NCBI GenBank assembly: GCA_937862885.1
Contig: CALMEE010000143.1
Coordinates: 23,941-87,940, forward strand
Direction: 5' to 3'
Origin: an uncultured Planctomycetaceae bacterium
Lineage (GTDB): Bacteria; Planctomycetota; Planctomycetia; Pirellulales; Pirellulaceae
DNA: 64,000 nucleotides
In this document: positions 1-9,255 of the stretch, one piece after another
Layout: each line of letters starts with the position of its first letter
Position numbering within the stretch: the stretch's first letter is position 1
Translations under genes and position numbers: made by a program
The notes under the pieces: model-generated
Told to the model about the DNA's origin: nothing
The model's input: the letters and a program-made list of their open reading frames with translations, nothing else
Databases searched by the model: none

Positions 1-610
1 TCTTTGCCGTTAATCCGATTTTGGATTTGAACTTTCGCTCCAAGTGCTTGGCACTTATATCCAATGATTCCGCAACACCAGAAATGGCACATTGACCAGC
101 GGTTTGATAAAGACTATCGATCGCCCGACGAAGTGCCTGATCGATGAGCGCTTGATCCTTGAGGCGACCGATCAGAAACCGTTCAACATGTTCAATCCGC
201 TCCAATGTTGTAGAAGAATTCAGTATCGCATCGGCTAGTTCCGTCGCCGTATCACCCCAAACGTCGTTGATCGGCACAGCGGTATCGGTGAGTGCCTCGG
301 GTTCAATCGAAATGAAGTAATTCAAACCATCGGGCCAGAAACGTGCCGCAAAGATTTCCGTTTTTCCCAATGCTTCAATTTCCAGCGGCTCAGAGAGCTG
401 GCCAATCACGAAACACCGGGGCTGGACTAACGATCGGTCGTCATTGAGATACTGCCGGTACGGATCACCGCAATGAAAAATTAGCTCTTGGCACCCGTCA
501 GGGACAATACGCTGACGAGTCGCTGGGTCCGCGACATCACCTGCGAGTGTCCAATAACACTTGACGAGTGGCTTCAGAGTTTGACCGGGTGAAAAGACGC
601 GATATTCCAC
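1..610 (-). CDS. AraC-family transcriptional regulator, DUF6597-type N-terminus (C-terminus cut by window edge)
   Basis: Open frame of about 203 codons entering from the left edge. It begins with a short segment (MEYRVFSPGQTLKPLVKCYW) typical of the N-terminal DUF6597 domain of AraC regulators. Further on are the family-like stretches IVPDGCQELIFH and FAARFWPDG, then the start of the helix-turn-helix region (VAESLDISAKHLERKFK), cut off by the edge. There is no ATG in this frame after an upstream in-frame TAG; the GTG at 608-610 places the start exactly where the domain begins. It is divergent from the DUF6265 gene, 185 bases apart, so local regulation is plausible but inferred. Confidence 0.8.
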   Translation of the reverse strand, partial: MEYRVFSPGQTLKPLVKCYWTLAGDVADPATRQRIVPDGCQELIFHCGDPYRQYLNDDRSLVQPRCFVIGQLSEPLEIEALGKTEIFAARFWPDGLNYFISIEPEALTDTAVPINDVWGDTATELADAILNSSTTLERIEHVERFLIGRLKDQALIDQALRRAIDSLYQTAGQCAISGVAESLDISAKHLERKFKSKIGLTAK

Positions 611-795
611 AAATAGAAATTCCGCAAATGTCGATTTTTTACAATTATTGTCACGGCGAATCGTGCAAGATGTTATTTCACAAAGAAGTCGAGACGCCGA
701 GTTGACATCGGATTGGCATTCCAGCCAGATTGGTATCTAACAAAGACTTTCGATTTTAACAACTGACACCTGAAGATTCAAAATGGAGCATTCGA

Positions 796-1314
796 ATGAC
801 ATCACGCATATTTCGCATCCTATTCTGCCCAACCCTTTGGATTTGTTGTTTGTGGGGAGTAATCTTTCCACCATGCGCTTTTACGCAAGGCGAATACTCT
901 ATAGCCGAATTGCAATTTCTATCCGGAGCGTGGGAAATGAGCGTTCCAGAACGGGGTCTGACGATCACCGAACATTGGATGCAACCACTGGGCGGTGCCA
1001 TGATCGGTATGGGGCGAACGGTCGTCGGAGATCAAATGAAAAGCTGGGAGAGCCTACGAATAATCCAAAGGGAAACTGGTATCGAGTATATCGCAAAGCC
1101 TTCAGAAAAGAGTGAGGAAACTACATTCAAACTTACGAAGCTCACCAAGACAGAAGCTGTCTTCGAAAATCCAGATCATGATTTTCCGCAGAGGATAATC
1201 TACCGATTGATCGATGAGAATTCATTAACGGCTCGAATTGAAGGGACGAGAGACGGTCAAACGCGAGGCATGGACATTCCGATGAAACGGTCGACAGAGC
1301 CAAACGCAAAATAA
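796..1314 (+). CDS. Secreted DUF6265-family protein
   Basis: 172 residues. An N-terminal hydrophobic signal peptide (about residues 5-30, ending near CAFTQG) is followed by one domain. Conserved-looking stretches are LSGAWEM, HWMQPLGGAMIGMGRT and, near the C-terminus, FENPDHDFPQRIIYR, which are hallmarks of DUF6265 proteins (function unknown, lipocalin/calycin-like fold suspected). A GGAG lies 8 bases before the ATG. Exported location is inferred from the leader. Divergent from the AraC-type regulator at the left edge. Confidence 0.8.
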   Translation: MTSRIFRILFCPTLWICCLWGVIFPPCAFTQGEYSIAELQFLSGAWEMSVPERGLTITEHWMQPLGGAMIGMGRTVVGDQMKSWESLRIIQRETGIEYIAKPSEKSEETTFKLTKLTKTEAVFENPDHDFPQRIIYRLIDENSLTARIEGTRDGQTRGMDIPMKRSTEPNAK

Positions 1315-1735
1315 AATTGTTGTAAAAAACGTCAACGAGTCTTTTGTTGGGCGAATAAATCGAAAACACGGCAATCCGAGAGCCCCTGGCTGCGGATTTC
1401 GACTCGCGATTGCCACGGATTTACGCCTGTTGCTCGCAGATTCGACTTGAGAAACAGCTAGACCGGTGCAAATTCTTCGTGGACTCCATTGGATTAGGCA
1501 AAGATTCGGTGCGTCAGCGAACGGTGCTAGCGTTCTTGAGTGGCCTAGAGATGGGCCAAGGTTGTTGTTATCATTCGCCCCTTATTTCGCCCCAATCGTC
1601 TCGGCTTTGAAGGTGGGAAATCCAAGTACATTCATCCCTATGCAGCGCGTTGTAATCAATTGAATCTTCATAATTGAAACGCGTTTGGAAGTTAAAAGAA
1701 CGGACAGGAAGTCCGGTGGACAAGGAAGTCCATTG
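1315..1735. other. Intergenic region, nothing recognised
   Basis: About 420 bases without a convincing coding frame, hairpin-plus-T-run or repeat. Short ORFs here lack family resemblance and Shine-Dalgarno sequences. It probably holds the promoter of the large downstream gene. Confidence 0.4.
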
Positions 1736-4700
1736 ATGCCAGGAAGTCATCATTTCAATTGGATGGAAGCTCAACGCAAGGAATACGTTTCTTCTTGTCG
1801 TCGTGTGTCTTCGTGCGCGGTAAATTCTCAATCTGCCTATGGTCCGCGCATATCGGTGCTGCGTGCTTGGCTAATACGGATTGCCATGCTTGCGGTGTGG
1901 TTTATGAGTTGCAACTTCGGTGATGGTCTATCGATTTGTGCCCAAACGAACTCGTCCAGTTGGCGACCGGCTGATCTTTTAAAATTGCCGAGCTTAAACG
2001 GTTCTTCTGAAAAAGCAGCCGCCGTGAATTTACCAGAGAGCGAAGAAGGTGCAGATACGCTGGTGCAACGTTTTCGTTTCCGCTTAACGTGGGGTGGCGG
2101 TACTGCGCGAACCTGGCACGTTTCACTCTATGCACCGACCAGTGAAATTGAATTCGTCCAGGCTTTAGGTGTTGATCCGGCAGTACCGGGGACCATTTTT
2201 GTTGCAAAGGGCAAGTTGACTGTCGAGTCGACTCGCGCATTGACATTTGGGGGCGTAGATTTCGAAATCAGCGGCACGCTCGACTCTGAAATCGAATTTG
2301 ATATGTTTTGCGATGAGTCCTCCGAAACACGTATTCATCGATCGTTTCGCTTGCGCGAAATGCTTGACCAGCCGTGGGTAAGTAACATCGACGAGGGGGG
2401 CAATCGAGTGAGTTTGCAACGTGGTCCTGGAGACGAGTTGCATGTGCAAACCGATCGTTCGACCCTGGTCTTCGAGCCACTCGAGCGATTTTCGTTTTCT
2501 GTGATTCCACGTGTTGAACGAGAGAAGTTGGACTCGTCGGCGCGACTAAGGCTGCAACTTCAACGTGCCCGAGGCGGCAAGATCGTTTGGACCGACGAGG
2601 TCAGGGGAGACCTGAATCAGCAGGGAAAGCTATCTGGCTTCAATCAGATCGAAGTGCCGATGCCAAACGAGGACGGCGTTTACGATTTGAAAATTACGCT
2701 AAGCTCGCGATCACTTTTGAATTGGAATTCTCGCGAATTCACACGATCGATCCAACTGGTAATCGTCGATCCAGATACGCAAGTTTCCGATGGCAAGCCC
2801 GTTCTATGGGCTGAGAACACAAACTTCGACGTGGCCAGCGCCATCGATGCCAAGTCGCAGGACTGGCGTAACCGCCTTGTCGAATTATCCAGCTTTTCCG
2901 TGGCACAACAGCGCGGTTTTGTAAAAGCGTATGGTAACGACCTGCGCGAGGTTTGCGAGATTGAAGGGCGACAATTCGTTCGGCTGCAACCGGGTGGCTG
3001 GTTGGCAGTGCAACTAGCTATTGCTGCGGTTGGCAAGCCATACATAATCGAGGTCGAATATCGGCATGAAGGACCTATGCGGCTGGGTATGAGCATTATT
3101 CAACCGGATGCCAATCAGCAGATTCCCAGTATTGGAATGGATACCGGTGTCGTTGTGCCGAGAACGCCGTTAGCTCTGACTGAATCGGACACGGGCCCCC
3201 AGAAACATCGATTCGTGTTTTGGAGTGAGCACAAGAACCCCATGCTACTCCTAGCCAACCATGACGAATCGCAGGCGGCCATGATCGGTCGCGTGCGCGT
3301 GTTGGCCGGACCCAGCTATCTAGCTTTTCCCGAAATGCAACATCGCAATCAGGACGATCGACAATATCTAGCGTATTTGGAAAGGCCCTTTTTTGCGCAA
3401 CAATTTGATGCGACCCGCTGGTTAGATGAAGTGTCTGGTCAGTGGCTCGAAGACTGGCAGACTTTTGAAGCCGGCGCAAACCGTTTGGTTCAATTCCTTA
3501 AGGCGAATGGCTACACGGGAATGGCGATTACGGTGAGTTGCGATGGCGGAACCATTTATCCCAGCGAACGGTTGCAAGCGACACCCCGTTTTGACCAGGG
3601 TGCCTTTTGGAGCACGGGTCAAGATGTGATGCGAAAAGACATTTTGGAGATGTTGCTCAGGATATGTGATCGAGAAAACTTGGATGTGATACCAGTGATC
3701 GAGTTTTCCGGGATGTTGCCAGAGATCGAAGCTATCGTGCATGGCGATCCCCAAAATACAGCGGGAATCCATCTCGTCGACCAGAATGGACAGCCGGTGT
3801 CGTTGACAGGGTGGAGTACTGCTTACAATACGCTCGAACCACGTGTACAAACTGCCATGCTGCGCGTGATCGATGAACTGTTGCAACGTTATCAGCGGCA
3901 TGCTTCGTTCAAGAGTCTTGGCTTAAAGCTGACACCCGATTCGTTGTTGCCGCTGAACAACCCGCAATGGGGCATGGATGCGGAGACTCTTGCCCGATTC
4001 GCTGCGGAAATGCAGCTCGAGTTGAATGGATCGGGAACCTCACCTTCCACGCAGGACTTTTCCCATCTGAGCAACGATGCATTACAGAAATTGCGTAAGC
4101 GTATCATGGAAGAGCATGGCCGAGAGTGGATGTTCTATCGCGCGAATAGATTGAGTCAATTTTTTGAGGAAACTCAACAGCTAATATCCCAGCGATTGCC
4201 CAAGGGAAAACTTTATCTTCTACCGGTTGAACTGGACCAAGCGGACCCCGTCCGCAGTATCACCAATCCCACACCACGGAAACAACTGAATTTAGATCAA
4301 GCGATGTTGCGACTAGGCATCGACATCGAGGTGATTCAGCGCAATGAAAAGATTGAAATGTTGCAAACCAGACAACTCGCCTTCAACCACGAACTATCCT
4401 CGCGACGATTCAGCATCCACGCCAGCAGTAGCCCGCCCGCGCATGCCTACTTCTCGGCCGCAGGCGGTGGGCAACTTTTTTTACATCGATATCACTGGAC
4501 ACACTTCGAGCAACTCCAGCAAACGAACCCGTTTGGTCAACAAAAGCTGGATCTGAACCGTTTGCAATTGCTGTCTCCCAGCGGTGTTTGGAATCGGCAG
4601 CGATTTGCGCATAGCCTATTCAATCAGGATTGTAAGCTGATTTTGGATGGAGGTTGGCTGCTTCCATCCGGGCAGAACTCCGCCATTGGTCGGTTCATTG

Positions 4701-5863
4701 ATGGATTTACACGATTACCGGCGGCGTCATTTCAAGATGTAACGCGTCTCGATGAGAGCGCAATCCATCGAGGGGCCGCTGTCCGCTACGCCAAAGCGGA
4801 TGGCCAATACTATTTCTACGCCGTCAATCCAAACCCGTGGCCGGTGGAGTGCCAAGTACATGTCAACCGGCCATCACCCATCGTTCCTTTGGTAGAGCAT
4901 GAAACAGAACTCCAAGTAGACGCATCCATGGTTATGACGCTGCAGCTTGAGCCGTATGATCTTATCGCCGCCAAAGTGGATGATACCGATTTCGAGTTGC
5001 TGCGTTACGCCGTACGAATTGAACCGGAGACGCTAGATTTATTGCGTAGGCAACTCGATGGATTACAGGCCAAAGTAAGTCGCTCCAGCCAGCCGACGCC
5101 GTGGCAAGTGCTGGAGGATGCAAGTTTTGAAGAAGCGTCAGGCAACTCGTTCGAAAGCGAGCATTGGGTCTTCGATTCGCAAAGCAAGGATTCGGTTCAG
5201 TTCAGTCACGTTTCCGATGCGAAGTCGGGTTCGCGTTGTTTGACGCTCCGCGCAGTCAACCAGCCCGCCTACATTCGAAGTAAAGAATTGCCGGTCCCAG
5301 CAACCGGTAGGCTTTCGATTAGTGCTTGGATTCGTTGCCTAGATGGGAACAAACAGCCGCCACTGCAGGTCTGCATTGATGGCTATTATCGAGGTCGTTC
5401 ATTCTATCGCTTTGCTAAAGTGAGCGAGATTCAAAAAGAATCGACGGATGCGGCAAATTGGCGTCAAGTCGTGGTTCACTTTGAAGATATTCCAAATGAG
5501 TCGCTGAGCCAATTTCGCATCGGATTTGACTTGATGGGCGTCGGGCATGTGCAAATTGACGAAGTTCAGTTGTATGATCGTTGGTTCAGTGAGCAGGATG
5601 TGGCGGCGTTGACGCAACAGTATGCGTTGGCCAGTTATCGTTTGCGTAATGAAGGTGATGTGGTTGCCTGCCGAGAGTTGCTAGAGCAGTATTGGTCCTT
5701 TTTCTTCACTGAATATTTCCCGGACCCTCCGCGCAATCGTGTGCCAGCCTCAAACAACGAAGTTCAATTGGACGCGGATAATCGCCCAGTTAACCGCACA
5801 TCGAATCAGCCGATTATTGAACAAATCAAAACGGCACCTCAACGCATCTTCCAACGGCGCTAG
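1736..5863 (+). CDS. Giant secreted protein with glycoside-hydrolase-like TIM-barrel region and C-terminal jelly-roll-like domain
   Basis: About 1375 residues. The ATG at 1736 is preceded by AAGGA at a good spacing; a longer frame would need a TTG at 1685. A long basic n-region precedes a hydrophobic stretch (RAWLIRIAMLAVWF, ending near CAQ), suggesting export. The N-terminal 500 or so residues look like beta-rich domains. Around residues 560-900 is a barrel-like region (ANGYTGMAITV, LDVIPVIEF, HASFKSLGLKL) resembling family 10 glycosylhydrolase-like proteins of planctomycetes; I cannot assign catalytic acids. From about residue 1120 comes a carbohydrate-binding-like jelly-roll (LEDASFEEASGNSFESEHW). 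No substrate can be named. Confidence 0.7.
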   Translation: MPGSHHFNWMEAQRKEYVSSCRRVSSCAVNSQSAYGPRISVLRAWLIRIAMLAVWFMSCNFGDGLSICAQTNSSSWRPADLLKLPSLNGSSEKAAAVNLPESEEGADTLVQRFRFRLTWGGGTARTWHVSLYAPTSEIEFVQALGVDPAVPGTIFVAKGKLTVESTRALTFGGVDFEISGTLDSEIEFDMFCDESSETRIHRSFRLREMLDQPWVSNIDEGGNRVSLQRGPGDELHVQTDRSTLVFEPLERFSFSVIPRVEREKLDSSARLRLQLQRARGGKIVWTDEVRGDLNQQGKLSGFNQIEVPMPNEDGVYDLKITLSSRSLLNWNSREFTRSIQLVIVDPDTQVSDGKPVLWAENTNFDVASAIDAKSQDWRNRLVELSSFSVAQQRGFVKAYGNDLREVCEIEGRQFVRLQPGGWLAVQLAIAAVGKPYIIEVEYRHEGPMRLGMSIIQPDANQQIPSIGMDTGVVVPRTPLALTESDTGPQKHRFVFWSEHKNPMLLLANHDESQAAMIGRVRVLAGPSYLAFPEMQHRNQDDRQYLAYLERPFFAQQFDATRWLDEVSGQWLEDWQTFEAGANRLVQFLKANGYTGMAITVSCDGGTIYPSERLQATPRFDQGAFWSTGQDVMRKDILEMLLRICDRENLDVIPVIEFSGMLPEIEAIVHGDPQNTAGIHLVDQNGQPVSLTGWSTAYNTLEPRVQTAMLRVIDELLQRYQRHASFKSLGLKLTPDSLLPLNNPQWGMDAETLARFAAEMQLELNGSGTSPSTQDFSHLSNDALQKLRKRIMEEHGREWMFYRANRLSQFFEETQQLISQRLPKGKLYLLPVELDQADPVRSITNPTPRKQLNLDQAMLRLGIDIEVIQRNEKIEMLQTRQLAFNHELSSRRFSIHASSSPPAHAYFSAAGGGQLFLHRYHWTHFEQLQQTNPFGQQKLDLNRLQLLSPSGVWNRQRFAHSLFNQDCKLILDGGWLLPSGQNSAIGRFIDGFTRLPAASFQDVTRLDESAIHRGAAVRYAKADGQYYFYAVNPNPWPVECQVHVNRPSPIVPLVEHETELQVDASMVMTLQLEPYDLIAAKVDDTDFELLRYAVRIEPETLDLLRRQLDGLQAKVSRSSQPTPWQVLEDASFEEASGNSFESEHWVFDSQSKDSVQFSHVSDAKSGSRCLTLRAVNQPAYIRSKELPVPATGRLSISAWIRCLDGNKQPPLQVCIDGYYRGRSFYRFAKVSEIQKESTDAANWRQVVVHFEDIPNESLSQFRIGFDLMGVGHVQIDEVQLYDRWFSEQDVAALTQQYALASYRLRNEGDVVACRELLEQYWSFFFTEYFPDPPRNRVPASNNEVQLDADNRPVNRTSNQPIIEQIKTAPQRIFQRR

Positions 5864-6112
5864 ATGGTCGTTAAACAGTCGGGCAAGAATTCGCCCCTAC
5901 ATGGTGTAAAGCTGAATGCAAATTGCAATTCTTCACGCGACACCTAATTCAGTTTTAAGGGCTCGTTCTTTCTCGCTAATTCCAATCAGCCAATTCGCAT
6001 GGCTACCCAAGGGTACCGGTATGGCCGGGCACTCGCAATTTGTGATTGAGGGTTGAAGGGGTTGCTGCAATAATTAGCAGAGTAGAGCTTTTGTTCCCTG
6101 AGTGGTTGCTAA

Positions 6113-7786
6113 ATGAGTCGACAATATATTTTCACGATGACCGGTCTAAGTAAAAAGATCGGTACGCGCGTTATCCTAAATAATATTTGGCTGTCCTTCT
6201 TTCCTGGCGCGAAGATTGGGGTTCTGGGTAGAAACGGTGCCGGTAAGAGTACCGTGTTGCGCATCATGGCCGGTCTCGATAAGCAATTCGACGGCGAGGC
6301 ACGGTTAACCGATGGTTTCACCCGCGGCTATCTGCCGCAAGAGCCTCAATTGAATCCAGATTTGGATGTGTGGGGGAATGTGCAGGAGGCAGTTGCTGAT
6401 CGTCGTGCGCTACTCGATAAATTTAATGACCTGACGGCTAAGTGCGCCGAAGATTTATCCGAAGTAGAAATGCAAAAGGTCTATGACCAAATGGCGCGCG
6501 TGCAGGACCAGATTGATGCGTCCAACACATGGGAACTCGATCGGGAGATTGAGGTGGCGTTTGACGTGATGAATCTACCGGCGCCTGAGGCGGATGTTAC
6601 GACCTTGTCCGGTGGTGAGAAGCGACGAGTTGCACTGTGTAAGCTGCTATTGCAGAAGCCTGATCTATTGCTGTTGGACGAGCCAACCAACCATCTGGAT
6701 GCCGATGCCGTGGCCTGGTTAGAACGGCATTTGGCGGCGTATGAAGGGACCATCGTTGCTGTTACGCACGACCGCTACTTCTTGGATAATGTTGCGCAGT
6801 GGATTTTGGAGTTGGACCGCGGAGAGGGGTATCCGTTTGAAGGCAACTATTCGAGTTGGCTGGAGCAAAAACAAGCCCGCTTGGCGATTGAAGAAAAGCA
6901 ATCCGTGAGTCGCCAAAAGACCTTGCAGCGCGAACTGGAGTGGATCCGTATGGCACCCAAGGCGCGCCATGCAAAGAGCAAAGCCAGAATCGGTGCTTAC
7001 GAGAAGATGCTGTCCGAACAAGAAGCCGAAAAACTGGATGAACTGGAAATTCAAATACCCGCTGGTTCGCATTTGGGCGATTTGGTAATTGAGGCGAAGA
7101 GCGTCAGCAAGAGCTATGGCGACAAGTTGTTGTTCGAGAATCTTACATTCAATTTGCCGGCTGGAGGGATCATCGGCGTCATCGGTCCAAACGGCGCAGG
7201 AAAGACGACGCTGTTCAAGATGATCATGGGGTTAGAGGAACCCGATGCGGGAACCTTACGCGTTGGCAAAACAGTCGAATTAGGGTACGTCGACCAATCG
7301 CGTGATGCCCTTGATTCGAATAAGTCGGTTTATGAGGAGATATCGGGGGGCTACGATAATCTGGAGATGGGTAAACGTAGTATCAACGCGCGTGCCTATG
7401 TCAATCGTTTTAATTTTCGTGGACCGGATCAAGAAAAGAAGGTTGGAGTTCTGTCCGGCGGTGAACGCAACCGCGTCCATCTGGCCAAGTTGTTGCGGCG
7501 CGGGTGCAATGTCTTGTTGCTGGACGAACCCACCAACGATTTAGACGTCGATACGCTGCGCGCGATAGAAGAGGCCATATTGAATTTTGCCGGTTGCGTA
7601 GTTGTAATCAGCCACGACCGTTGGTTCTTGGACCGCATCGCGACTCACATCCTTTCCTTTGAGGGAGATGGCTATGTCCATTGGTGTGAAGGAAACTTTG
7701 CCACTTATGAACAACAACGCAAAGAGCGCCTGGGCATCAGAGAGGATGAGCCCCGCCGCTTCCGCTACAAGAAATTAATGAGCTAA
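6113..7786 (+). CDS. ettA: Energy-dependent translational throttle protein EttA (ABC-F ATPase)
   Basis: 557 residues, usual length for EttA. Two ABC cassettes with Walker A motifs GRNGAGKST and GPNGAGKTT, signature motifs [16 protein letters not shown] and [15 protein letters not shown], and Walker B motifs [12 protein letters not shown] and [12 protein letters not shown]. There are no membrane segments. The inter-domain linker (about residues 245-315, basic, with [11 protein letters not shown]) is the ABC-F P-site tRNA-interaction region. EttA binds the ribosomal E site and gates the first translation steps according to the ATP/ADP ratio. Stands alone, downstream of the giant secreted protein. 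Confidence 0.95.
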   Translation: MSRQYIFTMTGLSKKIGTRVILNNIWLSFFPGAKIGVLGRNGAGKSTVLRIMAGLDKQFDGEARLTDGFTRGYLPQEPQLNPDLDVWGNVQEAVADRRALLDKFNDLTAKCAEDLSEVEMQKVYDQMARVQDQIDASNTWELDREIEVAFDVMNLPAPEADVTTLSGGEKRRVALCKLLLQKPDLLLLDEPTNHLDADAVAWLERHLAAYEGTIVAVTHDRYFLDNVAQWILELDRGEGYPFEGNYSSWLEQKQARLAIEEKQSVSRQKTLQRELEWIRMAPKARHAKSKARIGAYEKMLSEQEAEKLDELEIQIPAGSHLGDLVIEAKSVSKSYGDKLLFENLTFNLPAGGIIGVIGPNGAGKTTLFKMIMGLEEPDAGTLRVGKTVELGYVDQSRDALDSNKSVYEEISGGYDNLEMGKRSINARAYVNRFNFRGPDQEKKVGVLSGGERNRVHLAKLLRRGCNVLLLDEPTNDLDVDTLRAIEEAILNFAGCVVVISHDRWFLDRIATHILSFEGDGYVHWCEGNFATYEQQRKERLGIREDEPRRFRYKKLMS

Positions 7787-7803
7787 ACACGTGTCCCTAT
7801 GCT

Positions 7804-7850
7804 TTGTCGGTAGAGCAGGGGGCTGGTCCGTCAATCTTGCCGACAATTTT
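7804..7850 (+). terminator. Possible terminator after ettA
   Basis: TTGTCGG (7804-7810) pairs perfectly with CCGACAA (7840-7846), followed by TTTTG. The loop is long (about 29 bases), so this is a weak call. Confidence 0.3.
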
Positions 7851-7992
7851 GTTAAAATCTCGTGATGTAAAGGCTTGTATGCTGCCCGTTGATCGAGATA
7901 CAATCACTTGATTGGAAGCCGCGCCACTTTCCCTAGTCATCGCCACCCCCCAATTTCCAATACGTAATCTAGTTTCTTACAAACGCATAGCT

Positions 7993-8373
7993 ATGAGCAC
8001 TTCAACGTTCGTCGGTCAAGTTCACCTGATTGAAGACACGAAGACCTTTGGTCAGAAAGGTTTTCGTAAGCGACTTGTCGTTCTGGAACAAGAGAACGGA
8101 AAGTTTTCGAATTATGTACCCTTCGAATTTATTCAAGATAGTTGCGACTTAGTCGATGAACTGCACGTTGGCGACCAAATCGAGGTGACCTACCGACTCA
8201 GTGGACGCAAATGGCAAAAAGATAGCCAATCTGAAGTCAAGTTCTTTCTGAACGCCGAAGCGATTCGTTTTAAGAAAATAGATATTCAGGCATCCTCTAA
8301 AGCCGGCTCGGCGGACTCGTCGATGGCTAACAATGCGTTTGCTGAAGCCAGCGATGATGATGCTCCCTTCTGA
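7993..8373 (+). CDS. DUF3127 OB-fold protein with SSB-like acidic C-terminal tip
   Basis: 126 residues from the ATG at 7993; an in-frame upstream extension looks non-native. The body (FVGQVHLIEDTKTFGQKGFRKRLVVLEQ, VGDQIEVTYRLSGRKWQ, FFLNAEAIRFKK) matches DUF3127, a small OB-fold family usually described as single-stranded-DNA-binding-like. After a Ser/Ala-rich linker the protein ends DDDAPF, which closely resembles the acidic tip (DDDIPF) by which SSB recruits DNA-repair partners. Role in DNA metabolism is inferred from fold and tip. Independent of the next gene, 49 bases downstream, which has its own strong ribosome-binding site. Confidence 0.8.
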   Translation: MSTSTFVGQVHLIEDTKTFGQKGFRKRLVVLEQENGKFSNYVPFEFIQDSCDLVDELHVGDQIEVTYRLSGRKWQKDSQSEVKFFLNAEAIRFKKIDIQASSKAGSADSSMANNAFAEASDDDAPF

Positions 8374-8422
8374 TACCTGCCTTTTTTCAATTTCGTCAAA
8401 TATTGATTAGGAGAGGTTAACC

Positions 8423-9007
8423 ATGAACGCAAAACCATCCTCTATTGGATTGGCGGTTGTTGGCATGGGTTTGATCGCGTGGTCCTTCGCTGATTATATT
8501 TCACAACGAGCGGCTGAATTTAAAGTGGAGTTTGTGGAACCTGCGGAGTTAATGCGTATGGAAGTCAACAAGCATTCGCGGCTGAAGATGCAAATTGTGA
8601 ATGTTGGCCCGTCACCAGGACGACTTGTCGGTACGGATGCGTGCTGAGGCGTGCACTGCGACTTTGGTACAAAGTCTCTTCCCGTTACGATCGCGCCCGG
8701 CGAAGCTTTTGAATATGTCCTGGAAGTCTCATGCTGGCGTCCCGGTCCCCGTAGTCAGAGTTTTAACTTGTTCTTGGACACCGGGAAAGTTCTTCAGACT
8801 CGTAATATTGTTGTCAGCGGATTTGCTGTCGCAGTGGGGAATCCCTCCCTGCGGCAAGGTGATGACCCGATTGAAGCAAGCGAAGTCAGCAACGGCGATG
8901 ACTCCAATTCATCCAACGAAGAACAGATTGAGACAAACGTCGAAGCTGGTGATTCCTCAGAAGCAGAGCCAGATCAAGACTCGACATCCGCAGACAAGTC
9001 CGGCTAA
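8423..9007 (+). CDS. Membrane-anchored DUF1573-like protein with in-frame TGA; candidate selenoprotein
   Basis: One continuous frame of 194 codons interrupted only by TGA at 8645-8647 (codon 75). AGGAGAGG lies just before the ATG. Residues 8-25 form a single membrane anchor. After it comes an Ig-like domain of DUF1573 style: IVNVGPSPGRLVG, then the motif Cys74-TGA75-Gly-Val-His-Cys79, then LPVTIAPGEAFEYVLEV and a terminal NIVVSGF strand. The tail (from about residue 135) is acidic and Ser-rich. In DUF1573 proteins this loop usually carries Cys-Gly-Cys, so TGA sits in a thiol/selenol-like place. A hairpin at 8660-8676 fits a bacterial SECIS. The GTG at 8651 is a poor restart: no proper spacing, and it lies mid-domain. 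Alternatives: nonsense mutation or sequencing error. Confidence 0.6.
8660..8676 (+). promoter_or_regulatory. Bacterial SECIS-like hairpin downstream of in-frame TGA
   Basis: GACTTT (8660-8665) pairs perfectly with AAAGTC (8671-8676) around a five-base loop GGTAC. The stem begins 12 bases after the TGA and the apical loop 18 bases after it. Known bacterial SECIS elements have a short stem, a small loop with G in the first two positions, and an apical loop roughly 16-37 bases after the UGA; all three are met. No thermodynamic or covariation test was done. Confidence 0.5.
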
Positions 9008-9255
9008 AGGCTGCCAAACTACATGGCGCACACATCCGGTCAGCGTGGTCGCGGCGTTCGCATCACTTCAGGATTTTGCAAGTGGCGAGCACTCAGATTA
9101 TGTTGATCTTGAACACGCATCGACATTGAACTGAATAGAGCGGCTTGTATCGACCTAAAAAGTATCGAAAACAAGCAGAACGCTTGCTCAGCCTTGCCTT
9201 GATGGAACGAGGCACGCGCGGCCTGCGAGGAAATTGCAATTTCGATTGTCTATCT

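Noticed and set aside
8651..9007. Separate gene starting at GTG 8651
   Set aside because: The only purine-rich stretch is immediately next to the GTG, the start would cut a domain in the middle, and the frame is the direct continuation of the upstream gene; treated as one interrupted frame.
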